Assembly: GCF_000719865.1 (NCBI RefSeq)
Contig: NZ_JOID01000011.1
Location: forward strand, 1-64,000
Reading direction: 5' to 3'
From: Streptomyces albus subsp. albus
GTDB taxonomy: Bacteria > Actinomycetota > Actinomycetes > Streptomycetales > Streptomycetaceae
Length of the DNA stretch: 64,000 nt
Notes under the pieces: model-generated
What the model was told of the DNA's origin: nothing
The model's input: only the letters and a program-made list of their open reading frames with translations
Database searches by the model: none
Shown: positions 8,385 through 18,250 of the stretch, in pieces
Numbering within the stretch: the first letter of the stretch is position 1
Layout: every line of letters starts with the position of its first letter
Program-made: the position numbers and the translations under genes

Positions 8385-11300
8385 GTGATTGAGGATCTGC
8401 TCGGCGAACTGCGTCTGCGCGGCATCAGGCTGCGCCTTTCCGATGGCCGGCTGGACGTGGTGGCACCCGCCGGTGCGCTGACGCCGCAACTGCGGGACGA
8501 ACTGCGGCAGCGGCGCGACGAACTCGCCACGATGCTCGAGGACGTCGCGGCGGGCCCGGAACCGGGAGACCTCGTGCCCCGGCCGGCCGACCGCCACGAG
8601 CCCTTCCCGCTGACCGACATCCAGCACGCCTACTGGGTCGGCCGGGGCTCGGCCGTCGAACTCGGCGGGGTCTCCACGCACATCTACTTCGAACTCGAAC
8701 GCGAAGGGCTGGACCAGGACCGGCTGGAGAGCAGTCTCCGGGCGGTGATCGCCCGCCACGACATGCTGCGCGCGGTCATCGGCCACGACGGCATGCAGCG
8801 CATCCTGCCCGAGGTGCCCGCGTACCGGATCGCCGTCACCGACCTGCGCGGTCTGGTCCCGGAGAAGCAGGAGCAGGAGATCCTGCGCACCCGGGACGAG
8901 ATGGACCACCAGGTGCTGCCGGCGGACCGCTGGCCGCTGTTCGACATCCGTGCCTCCCGGCTCGGCGACGACGTCCTGCGCCTCCACATCAGCCTCGACA
9001 CCCTGATCCTCGACGGCTACAGCATGTACCTGCTGTTCCAGGACTGGCGCCGCTTCTACGAGGACCCCGCCTGGGCACCGGAGCCGCTGGACCTCTCCTA
9101 CCGTGACCACGTGCTCGCCGAGGTGGAGACCCGGAAGGGCAGCCGGTACCGCGCCGCCGAGAAGTACTGGCTCGACCGGCTGCCCGATCTGCCGCCGGCG
9201 CCGGCCCTGCCGACGGCCGTGCAGCCCGGCACGATCGGCCGGCCCGTCTTCGGCCACCGCGGGGGACGGCTGCCGGCCGGGCAGTGGGCGGCCGTCAAGG
9301 ACTTCGCCCGGCAATTCGGCGTCACCCCGTCCGCCGTGCTCATGACCGCCTACGCGGACGTGCTGCGGACCTGGTCCGCCGAGCCGGACTTCACGCTCGA
9401 CCTCACCCTCTTCAACCGCCCGCAGTCCCACCCGCGGATGGGCGAACTCATCGGCGACTTCACGTCCGTGACCCTCCTCGCGGTGCCGGCGCGGCAGGGC
9501 GAGGCGTTCGGCGCCCGGGTGCGCCGCCTCCAGCAGCAGCTCATGAGGGATCTCGAGCATCCGGAGTTCAGCGGCGTCCGGGTGCTGCGCGAACGGTCCC
9601 GCCGCGAGGGCGGCGGTCCCGGTGCCTCGATGCCGGTGGTCTTCACCAGCGCGCTGGTGCTGGGCACCGGCGGAGAGGACCCCTCGGACGGGATCCGGTT
9701 CTTCGGGGACGAGGTGTACGGCATCACCCAGACGCCCCAGGTATGGCTGGACCACCAGGTGACCGAGGAGCGGGGCGATCTGCTGTTCAACTGGGACGCG
9801 GTCGAGGAGCTGTTCCCCGCCGGCGTGCTGGACGACATGTTCGCCGCGTACCGCGCCACCCTGGACCGGCTCGCCTCGGACCCCGCCGCCTGGGCGGACC
9901 CGGGCATGCTGCCGGAAGTGCCCGGACGGCAGCTGGAGGAGCGCCGCGCGGCCAACGACACCGCCGCGCCGATCCCGGCCCGTACCCTCGGCGAACTCGT
10001 CGTCTCCCGGGCCCGCAGCAGCCCCGACGCGACCGCGGTGATCGACGAGGACGGCGAGCACACCTACCGCGAGGTCGTGGAGGAGGCCGCCCGGCTGGCC
10101 CATCGCCTGGTCGAACTGGGCGCCGCGCGGGACACGTTGACCGGCGTCGTGCTCGACAGGGGCGTCGGCCAGATCATCGCCGTACTCGCCGTCGTCCTCT
10201 CGGGCAGCGCCTACCTGCCGGTCAGCCCGGACTGGCCGGCCGCCCGGCGGCATCAGCTGCTGGAGCGGGGCGGGGCGCGGATCGTGGTGACGTCTCCCGA
10301 GGCGCGCGACGGGCTCGCCTGGCCGGACGGCGTCCACCTGGTCACCGCCGCGGACCCCGAGGTGAGGGAGGCGGATACCGAGCCCCCCGGGACCGGCGTC
10401 CGCCCGGAGGACCTGGCCTACGTCATCTTCACCTCCGGGTCGACCGGACAGCCCAAGGGCGTGATGATCGACCACCGGGCCGCGGCCAACACCCTGCAGG
10501 ACGTCAACGACCGGTTCGGGGTGGGCCCGGACGACCGTGTGCTCGCCCTGTCGGCGCTGAGTTTCGACCTCTCGGTCTACGACGTGTTCGGGACACTCGC
10601 GGCCGGAGCGGGCGTGGTCGTGCCGGCCCGCGGCCGTGAGCAGGACCCGTCGCACTGGGACGAACTCGTGCGGCGCCACGGCGTCACGGTCTGGAACTCC
10701 GTCCCCGCGCTGATGCAGGCGTGGACCGAGGCACGCGCCGCCGGAGGGGGCGGCAGCGGGGGCGAGGGCGGCAGCGGGGCCGGGTCGAGTATCCGGCTGG
10801 TTCTGCTCAGCGGCGACTGGATCCCCGTGACGCTGCCGGACGCCGTCCGGGAACAGCACCCCGCGGCGCGGGTGATCAGCCTGGGCGGGGCCACGGAGGC
10901 GTCCATCTGGTCCGTGCATCACCCGATCGGGGACGTGCCGCCGGAGTGGACACGGATCCCGTACGGCAAGCCCCTCGCCAACCAGACCCTTCACGTGCTC
11001 GACAGGCACCTCGCACCGTGCCCGGTGTGGACCACGGGAGAGATCTGTATCGGCGGGGCGGGCGTGGCCCGGGGCTACTGGGAGGCACCCGAACTGAGCG
11101 CCGAGCGCTTCGTCGTCCATCCGGTGACGGGCGAGCGCCTGTACCGCACCGGTGACCTCGGGCGTTATCTGCCGGGCGGGGACATCGACTTCCTCGGACG
11201 TGCGGACTTCCAGGTGAAGCTCAACGGCTACCGCATCGAACTCGGCGAGATCGAGGCGGTGCTGCGCTCCGTGCCCGGCGTCGCCGAGGCCCTGGTGGGG

Positions 11301-11801
11301 GTGGAGAGCAATCCGTCGACCGGCAGGCGCCAGCTCGTCGCGCATCTCGTTCCCGAGCACGCGGCCGGCGCGGCCCCGGGGGCCGGTACGGCGGTCGCGG
11401 ACGTGCGCGCCGCGGTCCGGGAACTCCTGCCGGGCTACATGGTCCCGCACCACTTCCTCTTCGTCGACGCGGTGCCGCTGAGCGCCAACGGCAAAGTCGA
11501 CCGGAGCGCCCTGCCGGCTCCCTGGGCGGGGCCGGAGCCACAGGAGCAGACCGCGCCGCGCGACGGGCTGGAGGACCGGCTGATGCGGATGTGGACCGCG
11601 GTGCTCGAACGGGACGACTTCGGCGTCGACGACAACTTCTTCGAGCTGGGCGGCGACTCGCTGCACGCGGTACGCATCCTGACGCTCATCCGCCAGGAGT
11701 TCGGCCTCGGCCAGGACACGGAGGACGACCTGGGAATGCTCTTCGACCACCCGACGATCGCCGAACTCGCCGGCCGGCTCACCGGACCACGGAAGCAGTG
11801 A
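8385..11801 (+). CDS. NRPS module TubC_N-Cy-A(Cys)-PCP
   Basis: 1138 aa. The GTG at 8385 is chosen because a GGAGGAGG-like site lies just before it and the TubC_N domain starts at once (IEDLLGELRLRGIRL); the nearby ATG at 8378 is out of frame and soon stops. Domains: TubC_N docking (1-52), Cy (about 70-490), adenylation (about 535-1040), PCP (GGDSL, about 1090). This Cy is canonical: D205xxxxD210, GDFT, FTS and TPQVWLDHQ are all present, so it should form a thiazoline. The adenylation specificity residues again read DLYNLSLIW (cysteine). A Gly-rich insertion (about nt 10735-10795) sits within the A domain between two specificity positions. There is no thioesterase, so the chain must pass to another protein. 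Confidence 0.94.
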   Translation: MIEDLLGELRLRGIRLRLSDGRLDVVAPAGALTPQLRDELRQRRDELATMLEDVAAGPEPGDLVPRPADRHEPFPLTDIQHAYWVGRGSAVELGGVSTHIYFELEREGLDQDRLESSLRAVIARHDMLRAVIGHDGMQRILPEVPAYRIAVTDLRGLVPEKQEQEILRTRDEMDHQVLPADRWPLFDIRASRLGDDVLRLHISLDTLILDGYSMYLLFQDWRRFYEDPAWAPEPLDLSYRDHVLAEVETRKGSRYRAAEKYWLDRLPDLPPAPALPTAVQPGTIGRPVFGHRGGRLPAGQWAAVKDFARQFGVTPSAVLMTAYADVLRTWSAEPDFTLDLTLFNRPQSHPRMGELIGDFTSVTLLAVPARQGEAFGARVRRLQQQLMRDLEHPEFSGVRVLRERSRREGGGPGASMPVVFTSALVLGTGGEDPSDGIRFFGDEVYGITQTPQVWLDHQVTEERGDLLFNWDAVEELFPAGVLDDMFAAYRATLDRLASDPAAWADPGMLPEVPGRQLEERRAANDTAAPIPARTLGELVVSRARSSPDATAVIDEDGEHTYREVVEEAARLAHRLVELGAARDTLTGVVLDRGVGQIIAVLAVVLSGSAYLPVSPDWPAARRHQLLERGGARIVVTSPEARDGLAWPDGVHLVTAADPEVREADTEPPGTGVRPEDLAYVIFTSGSTGQPKGVMIDHRAAANTLQDVNDRFGVGPDDRVLALSALSFDLSVYDVFGTLAAGAGVVVPARGREQDPSHWDELVRRHGVTVWNSVPALMQAWTEARAAGGGGSGGEGGSGAGSSIRLVLLSGDWIPVTLPDAVREQHPAARVISLGGATEASIWSVHHPIGDVPPEWTRIPYGKPLANQTLHVLDRHLAPCPVWTTGEICIGGAGVARGYWEAPELSAERFVVHPVTGERLYRTGDLGRYLPGGDIDFLGRADFQVKLNGYRIELGEIEAVLRSVPGVAEALVGVESNPSTGRRQLVAHLVPEHAAGAAPGAGTAVADVRAAVRELLPGYMVPHHFLFVDAVPLSANGKVDRSALPAPWAGPEPQEQTAPRDGLEDRLMRMWTAVLERDDFGVDDNFFELGGDSLHAVRILTLIRQEFGLGQDTEDDLGMLFDHPTIAELAGRLTGPRKQ

Positions 11802-11805
11802 CGCC

Positions 11806-13377
11806 ATGTCAGAAACCGATGTCAGAGGGACCGTCCACGGCACGGAGCGGATCGAGGGGCACTGGGACGAGGTGATCGTCGGCGCGGGGTCCTCGGGCGC
11901 GACGCTCGCCGGCCGGCTCTCCGAGGACCTCGGCCGTCGTGTCCTGCTGCTGGAGGCAGGTCCGGACGACCACGGCGGCACCCCCGGTTCGCCCGACAAC
12001 CCGATCCTGTCGGGGGCCAACTGGGACCACTCCGCCTACGTCGGCAAGGAGGCCGAGGACGGACGCCGCTACCCGTACGTGGTGGGCAGGACCGTCGGCG
12101 GCTCCTCCGCGGTCAACGGAGCCCTCGCGCTGCGCGGTCTGCCCGGGGACTTCGACGCCTGGGCGGTGGCCGGCAACCCCGCCTGGTCGTGGGAGCGCGT
12201 GCTGCCGTATTTCATCCGGCTGGAGTCCGACCGCGACGTCAAGGGCCCCGAGCACGGCAGCGACGGGCCCGTCCCGGTCGGGCGGCAGTCCGAGGACGAG
12301 TTCGGGCCGCTGGCGGCCGGCTTCCTCAGCGCCTGCCGGGACCTCGGCGTGGCGACGGTGGCCGACCTCAACGCGGCCGGCTGCGCCACGGGGGCCGGGC
12401 CCGTTCCGCGCAATGAGTCCGGCGGGCGGCGGGTGTCGACGGCCGAGGCGTACCTCGCTCCGGCCCGGCACCGGCCCAGTCTCACGGTGGCCGGTCACTG
12501 CCGGGTCACCAGGGTCCTGTTCGACGGCGACCGGGCCGTCGGTGTGGAGGCCCTGGCCGGCGGCCGGCCCGTGCGCATCGGCGCCGACCGCGTGACGCTG
12601 TCGGCCGGGGCCATCGGCACCCCCACCGTTCTGCTGCGCTCCGGCCTCGGTCCGGGCGACGCCCTCCGCCGGCTGGGCATCCGCCCGGTGGCCGACCTGC
12701 CCGGCGTGGGAGCGAACCTCATGGAGCACCCGATCGTCGCCCTGTGGGGGCTCCCCGCCCCCGGCGGCTGCCTCCCGGGGGAGCCCATGCACCAGGTCCT
12801 GGCGCGGGTGGCGAGCACCGGCGGCACACCGGACCTCAACCTCACCCTGGTCAACAACATCTCCGGCCTGGACATACCCGTGATGCGCGGCGTTCTCAAG
12901 GGCCGGACCGGATTCTCCCTGCACGCCTCGCTGCTGACCCCCCGCTCGCGCGGCTCCGTCACCCTGCGGGGTGCCGGGCCGGACGCCCGTCCCGTCATCG
13001 AGCTCCGGCTGGCCTCGGACCCGTGGGACGTCGAACGCCTGATGGCCGGCACCCGGATGCTGTGGCGGATGGCCAGGGGCAGCCACCTCGCACCCCTGGT
13101 GGAACGCGTGTTCCTCTGGACCGACCGGACGGTGGAGGACGCGTCCATGCTGCGCCGTGCCGTCTCCCGTTTCGTCTGCCCGTCCTGGCACCCGGCCGGG
13201 ACCGCCGTGATGGGTCCGGCGACCAGCCGCACGGCGGTCGTCGACGAGCGCTTCCGGGTGCACGGAGTGAGTGGACTGCGCGTCGTGGACGCCTCCGTGA
13301 TGCCCACGATGCCGAGCGCGCCGACCAATCTCACCGCGATCATGCTCGGCGAGAGGGCGGCGTCGTGGAGCGAGTAG
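11806..13377 (+). CDS. GMC-family FAD oxidoreductase
   Basis: 523 aa. The N-terminal FAD fold reads VIVGAGSSGATLAGRL (about 23-40). GMC signatures are GGSSAVNGALALRG, SAGAIGTPTVLLRSG and the C-terminal WHPAGTAVMG, whose His462 is the expected catalytic base. Length fits choline-dehydrogenase-like alcohol oxidases and dehydrogenases. It starts 4 nt after the NRPS stop and its end overlaps the next gene by 13 nt, so it is clearly in the NRPS operon. It probably oxidises an alcohol or another C-H group on the product or an intermediate; the substrate cannot be read from sequence. GMC enzymes are not usual NRPS partners. No signal peptide is visible, so it should be cytoplasmic. Confidence 0.9.
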   Translation: MSETDVRGTVHGTERIEGHWDEVIVGAGSSGATLAGRLSEDLGRRVLLLEAGPDDHGGTPGSPDNPILSGANWDHSAYVGKEAEDGRRYPYVVGRTVGGSSAVNGALALRGLPGDFDAWAVAGNPAWSWERVLPYFIRLESDRDVKGPEHGSDGPVPVGRQSEDEFGPLAAGFLSACRDLGVATVADLNAAGCATGAGPVPRNESGGRRVSTAEAYLAPARHRPSLTVAGHCRVTRVLFDGDRAVGVEALAGGRPVRIGADRVTLSAGAIGTPTVLLRSGLGPGDALRRLGIRPVADLPGVGANLMEHPIVALWGLPAPGGCLPGEPMHQVLARVASTGGTPDLNLTLVNNISGLDIPVMRGVLKGRTGFSLHASLLTPRSRGSVTLRGAGPDARPVIELRLASDPWDVERLMAGTRMLWRMARGSHLAPLVERVFLWTDRTVEDASMLRRAVSRFVCPSWHPAGTAVMGPATSRTAVVDERFRVHGVSGLRVVDASVMPTMPSAPTNLTAIMLGERAASWSE

Positions 13378-14180
13378 GACAGGCCCACGGCACCGGCCGG
13401 CGGCGCGGTCCGCAGACCGGCTGGTGCGTACGGTGGGCGGATTCCGGTGAGGCGCCCGTCCGGCTGTTCTGCCTGCCGCACACGGGCGGCGGGGCGGCAC
13501 TCTACCGGGCGTGGGCCGAGCGACTGGCCCCGGCCGTCGACGTCGTGTCGATCCGGCTGCCCGGCCGCGAGAACCGGTTCCGGGAGACGCCGTACCGCCG
13601 GCTCGACGAGCTCGTCGAGGCGCTGGCACAGGCCGTGGAGCCGCTGCTGGACCGGCCGCACGCCTGGTTCGGGCACAGTATGGGCGCGCTGATCGGCTAC
13701 GAGCTGTGCCGGACGCTCCGCGACCGGGGGCTGCGCGAGCCCGAGCGGCTGCTGGTCTCCGGCCGCCGGGCCCCGCACCTGCCCTCCCGCCGGCCGCAGG
13801 TCCACGACGCTCCGGCGCGCGACCTCGTGGCGCACCTGAGAGAGCTGAACGGCACTCCGGCCGAGGTTCTCGACGACGCGGCCGCCCTGTCGGCGCTGCT
13901 TCCCATGGTCAGAGCGGACTTCGCCGTCTCGGAGACCTACCGGTGGCGGGAGCGGCGCCCGCTCCGCTGTCCCGTGCTCGTCCTCGGCGGACGGGACGAC
14001 ATCCTGGCGACGCCCGGTGAACTGGCCGGCTGGCGGGAGCACTCGACCGCCGACTGCGAGGTCCGGATGTTCGACGGCGGCCATTTCTATCTGCACGGGA
14101 AAGCCCAGGAGCAGGTCCTGACGGCGCTCGCCGCCGCACTGCCGGCGCCGGGCGCCGCACTCACCGGGAGGCACCAGTGA
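13365..14180 (+). CDS. Type II (editing) thioesterase
   Basis: 271 aa alpha/beta hydrolase. The GTG at 13365 overlaps the end of the GMC gene, and the stop overlaps the next NRPS start at 14177. The family signature LFCLPHTGGGAALYRAW is followed by GHSMG (nucleophile Ser), GGRDD (Asp) and GGHFYL (His), a complete triad. Such enzymes remove stalled or wrong acyl groups from carrier proteins. Its place between two NRPS genes supports a housekeeping role for this assembly line. The exact start is slightly uncertain, because about 25 residues precede the conserved core. Confidence 0.92.
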   Translation: MERVGQAHGTGRRRGPQTGWCVRWADSGEAPVRLFCLPHTGGGAALYRAWAERLAPAVDVVSIRLPGRENRFRETPYRRLDELVEALAQAVEPLLDRPHAWFGHSMGALIGYELCRTLRDRGLREPERLLVSGRRAPHLPSRRPQVHDAPARDLVAHLRELNGTPAEVLDDAAALSALLPMVRADFAVSETYRWRERRPLRCPVLVLGGRDDILATPGELAGWREHSTADCEVRMFDGGHFYLHGKAQEQVLTALAAALPAPGAALTGRHQ

Positions 14181-17100
14181 CCGCACACGACCCCACCCCC
14201 GGCCACGGCCGGTCCCCCGCTCCCGGAACCGAGTTCCCCCTGACGGATCTCCAGGCGGCGTACCTCGTCGGTTCCAGCCCGCTGATGGAGCTCGGCGGCT
14301 TCCGGCCGAACCTCTACACCGAGATCGACATCGTGGACTTCGACCCCGCACGGGCGGGACGTGCCGTCGATCTCCTGATCGCCCGTCACGAACCGCTGCG
14401 GACCGTGATGGCAGAGGAGGGCGTCCAGCGGGTCCTCGACGCCGCCGCGGTGCCGCCGTTCCGCCTGCACACCGTCGATCTGACGGGACGGCCCGCCCAG
14501 GAGCAGGAGGCGGAGATCCGCCGCACCCGGGAACGCATGCGGGACGAGGGCCCGGCCCCCACCGCCTGGCCGCTCTTCGAGATCACCGCCCACCGCCTGC
14601 GGCGGCACCGCACGCGGGTCCACTTCGTGATGAGCCTGCTGCTCCTCGACTCGGCGAGCACCCGCCGGCTCCAGGAGGAGTGGTGGCGGCTGTACCACGA
14701 TCCGGACACCGAACTGCCGCGGTTGTCCCGTACCTTTCGCGCGTGCGTGCTGGAACGCGCCGCGGCCGTGGACACGGAGGCCCACCGGGCGCAGTGGCGC
14801 TACTGGGAGGAGCGGCTCGACTCCCTGCCCGATGCCCCCCGGCTTCCGCTCGCGCGCCCGGCCGGCAGCATCGCGTCCGCCCGCCTGACCCGGCGTTCCT
14901 GCCTGCTGAGTGGTGAGCAGTGGCGGCGATTCCGGGCCACCATGCGGGCCCACCGGGTGCTGCCGACGACTGGTCTGCTGCACGTGTACGCCGAGGTGCT
15001 GGGGGCGTGGGCGGCCGCACCGGAGTTCTGCCTCAACGTCCTGCACCGGAACTGGGCGGTCCGGCATCCCGAAGCGGCCGATGTCGTGGGGCAGTTCAGC
15101 GACACCCTCCCCCTGGAGGTCGATCTCCGGGGGGACGGGGACTTCTTCGTTCGCGCGGCACGGCTCCAGCGCAGGCTCTGGAAGGACATGGAGCACTCGG
15201 ACGTCAGCGCGATCCGGGTGACCCGCGAGCTCGCGGCCCGCCGCGGCTGGACCTCGCGCGCGGCGCTGCCCTATGTCTTCAACAGCATGCTGGGTCCGGC
15301 GGAGCGGCCCGCGTCCGGCCGAGGTGTGTGCCGGCAGCTGAACACCGCCCTGCGCACCCCCCAGGTGCTGATCGACCAGCAGGTCAAGGACGTGCCCGGG
15401 GGAGGCGTCGAATGCGTGTGGGACATCGTCGACGAGGCCTTCCCCGCCGGTCTCCCGGACGCGATGTTCGACGCCTACCGGGACATGCTGGAGGCGCTCT
15501 CCGCGCGGGACGGGGCCGTGGCACCGCCCGCACGTCCGGGCGCGGCACACCGGGATCTGGTCGAGGCGCTGAACACGACGGCCGAGGCGCCTCCGGAGGG
15601 GCGGCTGGAGGACGGCTTCCTCCGGCGCGCGGTGGAACAGCCGGACCGGCCGGCGATCCTGACGGCGCACCGCTCGCTCACGTACCGGGAGCTGGAAGCG
15701 GTGTCCCGGTCCGTCGCGGTGTGGCTGCGCGACCGCGGGATCGGCCGCGGCGACGTGGTGCCCGTCGTCATGGAGAAGGGCTGGGAACAGGTCGCGGCCG
15801 TGCTCGGTGTGCTCAGGAGCGGCGCCGCCTACTGTCCCGTCTCGGCCGCCCTGCCCGCCGAGCGCATCGGTCGGCTGCTCGACGCGACGTCCGCCCGGGC
15901 CGTGCTGTGCCAGTCCCACCACATGCCGGAGGGCGACCCTACCGGGGCGCTGCCCGTGCTCCGCGTCGATCTGGCGGATCCCACCGCCCGGGTGCCGGAA
16001 GCACACGGGGGCGATTCCGGCGAACTGGCCTACGTCATCCACACCTCCGGTTCGACCGGCACCCCCAAGGGGGTCATGATCGGCCACGGTGCCGCCCTGA
16101 ACACGGTCGCCGACATCAACCGGCGACTGCGGCTCGTCCCGAACGACCGGGTGTTCGGCATCTCCTCGCTCAGCTTCGACCTCTCGGTCTGGGACGTCTT
16201 CGGCACCCTGGCGGCCGGTGCCGCCCTGGTCCTTCCGGAGGCGACCGGCCACCCCGATCCCGAAGGATGGGCCGAGGCGGCGCTCGTGCACGGGGCCACC
16301 GTGTGGAACTCCGTGCCGGCACTGGCCGAGATGCTGACCGAGGTCTTCGCCGGCCGGCGGAGGACGGAGACGCCGCCGCTGCGGGCGTTCCTGCTGAGCG
16401 GCGACTGGATACCCACCTCGCTGCCGGACCGCATGCGGTCGCTGTGGGGTGATGTCCGGGTGCTGGCGCTCGGCGGCGCCACCGAGGCGTCCATCTGGTC
16501 GAACGTCTTCGAGGTCGGCCGCGTCGACCCCGCCTGGCGGAGCATCCCGTACGGGAAGCCGCTCGCCGGGCAGACCATGCGGGTGCTCGACCACGCCATG
16601 GAGGTGCGGCCGCCGTGGGCGACGGGCCGCATCCACATCGGCGGTGCCGGGGTGGCCCGGGGATACGCGGGGGATCCCGAGCGCACCGCCGAGCGGTTCG
16701 TCCGCCATCCGCGCACCGGTGAACGTTTGTACTGGACGGGTGACCTGGGCCGCTACTGGCCCGACGGCACCATCGAGTTCCTCGGCCGCGAGGACCGCCA
16801 GGTCCAGATCCAGGGGTTCCGGGTGGAGCCCGGCGAGGTGGAGGCCGCGGTCCGCAGCCATCCGGCGGTCGCCGAATGCGTCGTGACGACGGCCGGTTCG
16901 CCGGACCGCCGGCCCCGGCTGGTGTGCCTGGTGGTGCCGGGCGAGGGCGTTCGCGCGCGGGCCGGGGACATCTCCCGGCACCTGCGGGAACGGCTGCCGT
17001 CCTACATGGTCCCGGGGGACCTGCGGATCGTGGAACGGCTGCCGCTGACCTCGAACGGCAAGGTCGACATGGCGCGGGTGGCGGCGGTGCGGCCGGCACC

Positions 17101-18187
17101 GGCGGGCAGGGCGGATCCCGCGGTTGCGGACGACCGGGCGGAGGACAAGGTGACGCGCCGCCTCGGGGAAATGTGGGAGGAGTTGCTGGAGGCCGGACCG
17201 GCCGGTCCGGACAGCGACTTCTTCGCCATGGGCGGCAACTCGCTGCTGGCACTGCGGCTCGTCAACCGGGTCCGCTCGGAGCTCGGCGCGGAGGTGCAGT
17301 TCGGGCAGATCTTCGAGTCGCCCACCCCGGCGGCCTTCGCGGCGGCGGTCCGGACGGGCACCCGGGCCGGCACCCGCGGGGCGGGGTGCGCGGTCAGGCT
17401 GTCCGACGGCGGGGAGGACCGCACCGGGCCCGGCCTTGTCCTCTTCCACCCGGTGGGCGGTTCGGTCACTCCCTATTTCGAGCTCGCCCGGGCCTGGCCG
17501 GGTTCCGTGCTCGCCTTCCAGAGCCGCCCGCTCGTCGACGGCTCCGAGGAGCCGGCGGCGCCGGACCTCACGACGATGGCGGCGGCCTACCGCGAGGAGT
17601 TGCTGGATCTGGTGCCCGAAGGCCCGTATCTGCTCGGCGGCTGGTCGATGGGCGGCGTGCTGGCCTACGAGGTCGCCCGCCAGCTGAGTGCCGAGGGGCG
17701 TGACTGCCGCGTGTTCATGATCGACAGCCTGGTCGCCGAGGGCCGGGCGCCGAGGACGGCGGCCGAGGGCCACGCCGCGTTCCTGGCCGATCTGGCCGGA
17801 GGGCATCCGCCGGCCGGGCTCGCGGAGGTGCTGCGCGACGCCGGCGACGAGGAGTCGGCGAGCGCGGCCAGGGCGGTGGCGATCAGGCACGGACTCCTCC
17901 CTCCTGAGATCGACCCCGCGGGATTCGCGAGGCTGTCGGGGACGCACGCCCACAACCTCGCCGTGCTGGGCGCCTACCGTCCCGCCCCCTGTGAGGTGCC
18001 CGCTCTGCTCTTCGTCGCACGGACGAGGCGGGGGGACCCGGCGGACCCGGCCGCCGGCTGGCGGGCGGTGTGCCCGCGGACGGAGGTCGAGTTCCTGGAC
18101 GGGGATCACTATTCGATCGTGTCGGACGGCGGGCTCCGGGCCGTCGGCGAGCGGATCGTCCGCTGGCTGGCCGCTACGGGGGACTAG
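14177..18187 (+). CDS. NRPS module Cy-A(Cys-like)-PCP-TE
   Basis: 1336 aa; the ATG at 14177 overlaps the thioesterase stop (ATGA-type coupling). Domains: Cy (about 20-440), adenylation (about 470-970), PCP (GGNSL, about 1025), thioesterase (about 1075-1330; GWSMG). Unlike the other two NRPSs it has no TubC_N docking domain. The specificity residues read D-L-W-N-L-S-L-I-W, one step from the cysteine code. The Cy domain is divergent at the same places as the first NRPS: S153 replaces the first Asp of DxxxxD (D158 kept), GDFT reads GQFS and FTS reads FNS, while TPQVLIDQQ is kept. It is probably the last NRPS station, releasing the chain by its TE, but the presence of two TE-bearing NRPSs makes the order uncertain. 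Confidence 0.93.
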   Translation: MTAHDPTPGHGRSPAPGTEFPLTDLQAAYLVGSSPLMELGGFRPNLYTEIDIVDFDPARAGRAVDLLIARHEPLRTVMAEEGVQRVLDAAAVPPFRLHTVDLTGRPAQEQEAEIRRTRERMRDEGPAPTAWPLFEITAHRLRRHRTRVHFVMSLLLLDSASTRRLQEEWWRLYHDPDTELPRLSRTFRACVLERAAAVDTEAHRAQWRYWEERLDSLPDAPRLPLARPAGSIASARLTRRSCLLSGEQWRRFRATMRAHRVLPTTGLLHVYAEVLGAWAAAPEFCLNVLHRNWAVRHPEAADVVGQFSDTLPLEVDLRGDGDFFVRAARLQRRLWKDMEHSDVSAIRVTRELAARRGWTSRAALPYVFNSMLGPAERPASGRGVCRQLNTALRTPQVLIDQQVKDVPGGGVECVWDIVDEAFPAGLPDAMFDAYRDMLEALSARDGAVAPPARPGAAHRDLVEALNTTAEAPPEGRLEDGFLRRAVEQPDRPAILTAHRSLTYRELEAVSRSVAVWLRDRGIGRGDVVPVVMEKGWEQVAAVLGVLRSGAAYCPVSAALPAERIGRLLDATSARAVLCQSHHMPEGDPTGALPVLRVDLADPTARVPEAHGGDSGELAYVIHTSGSTGTPKGVMIGHGAALNTVADINRRLRLVPNDRVFGISSLSFDLSVWDVFGTLAAGAALVLPEATGHPDPEGWAEAALVHGATVWNSVPALAEMLTEVFAGRRRTETPPLRAFLLSGDWIPTSLPDRMRSLWGDVRVLALGGATEASIWSNVFEVGRVDPAWRSIPYGKPLAGQTMRVLDHAMEVRPPWATGRIHIGGAGVARGYAGDPERTAERFVRHPRTGERLYWTGDLGRYWPDGTIEFLGREDRQVQIQGFRVEPGEVEAAVRSHPAVAECVVTTAGSPDRRPRLVCLVVPGEGVRARAGDISRHLRERLPSYMVPGDLRIVERLPLTSNGKVDMARVAAVRPAPAGRADPAVADDRAEDKVTRRLGEMWEELLEAGPAGPDSDFFAMGGNSLLALRLVNRVRSELGAEVQFGQIFESPTPAAFAAAVRTGTRAGTRGAGCAVRLSDGGEDRTGPGLVLFHPVGGSVTPYFELARAWPGSVLAFQSRPLVDGSEEPAAPDLTTMAAAYREELLDLVPEGPYLLGGWSMGGVLAYEVARQLSAEGRDCRVFMIDSLVAEGRAPRTAAEGHAAFLADLAGGHPPAGLAEVLRDAGDEESASAARAVAIRHGLLPPEIDPAGFARLSGTHAHNLAVLGAYRPAPCEVPALLFVARTRRGDPADPAAGWRAVCPRTEVEFLDGDHYSIVSDGGLRAVGERIVRWLAATGD

Positions 18188-18250
18188 CGGCGGCCTTTCC
18201 GGACGGGGGTCCGCCGTGTCGCCGACGGCCCGGAGGGTCTGGGGCCGGTG

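Noticed and set aside
11306..11314. GAGCAATCC inside the second NRPS gene
   Set aside because: It lies in coding sequence, lacks the GAGANGMCA part and is best explained by chance.
18188..18216. Possible terminator hairpin between the last NRPS and the ABC permease
   Set aside because: The best stem is only 5-6 bp with a competing inner fold; too weak to list as a terminator.
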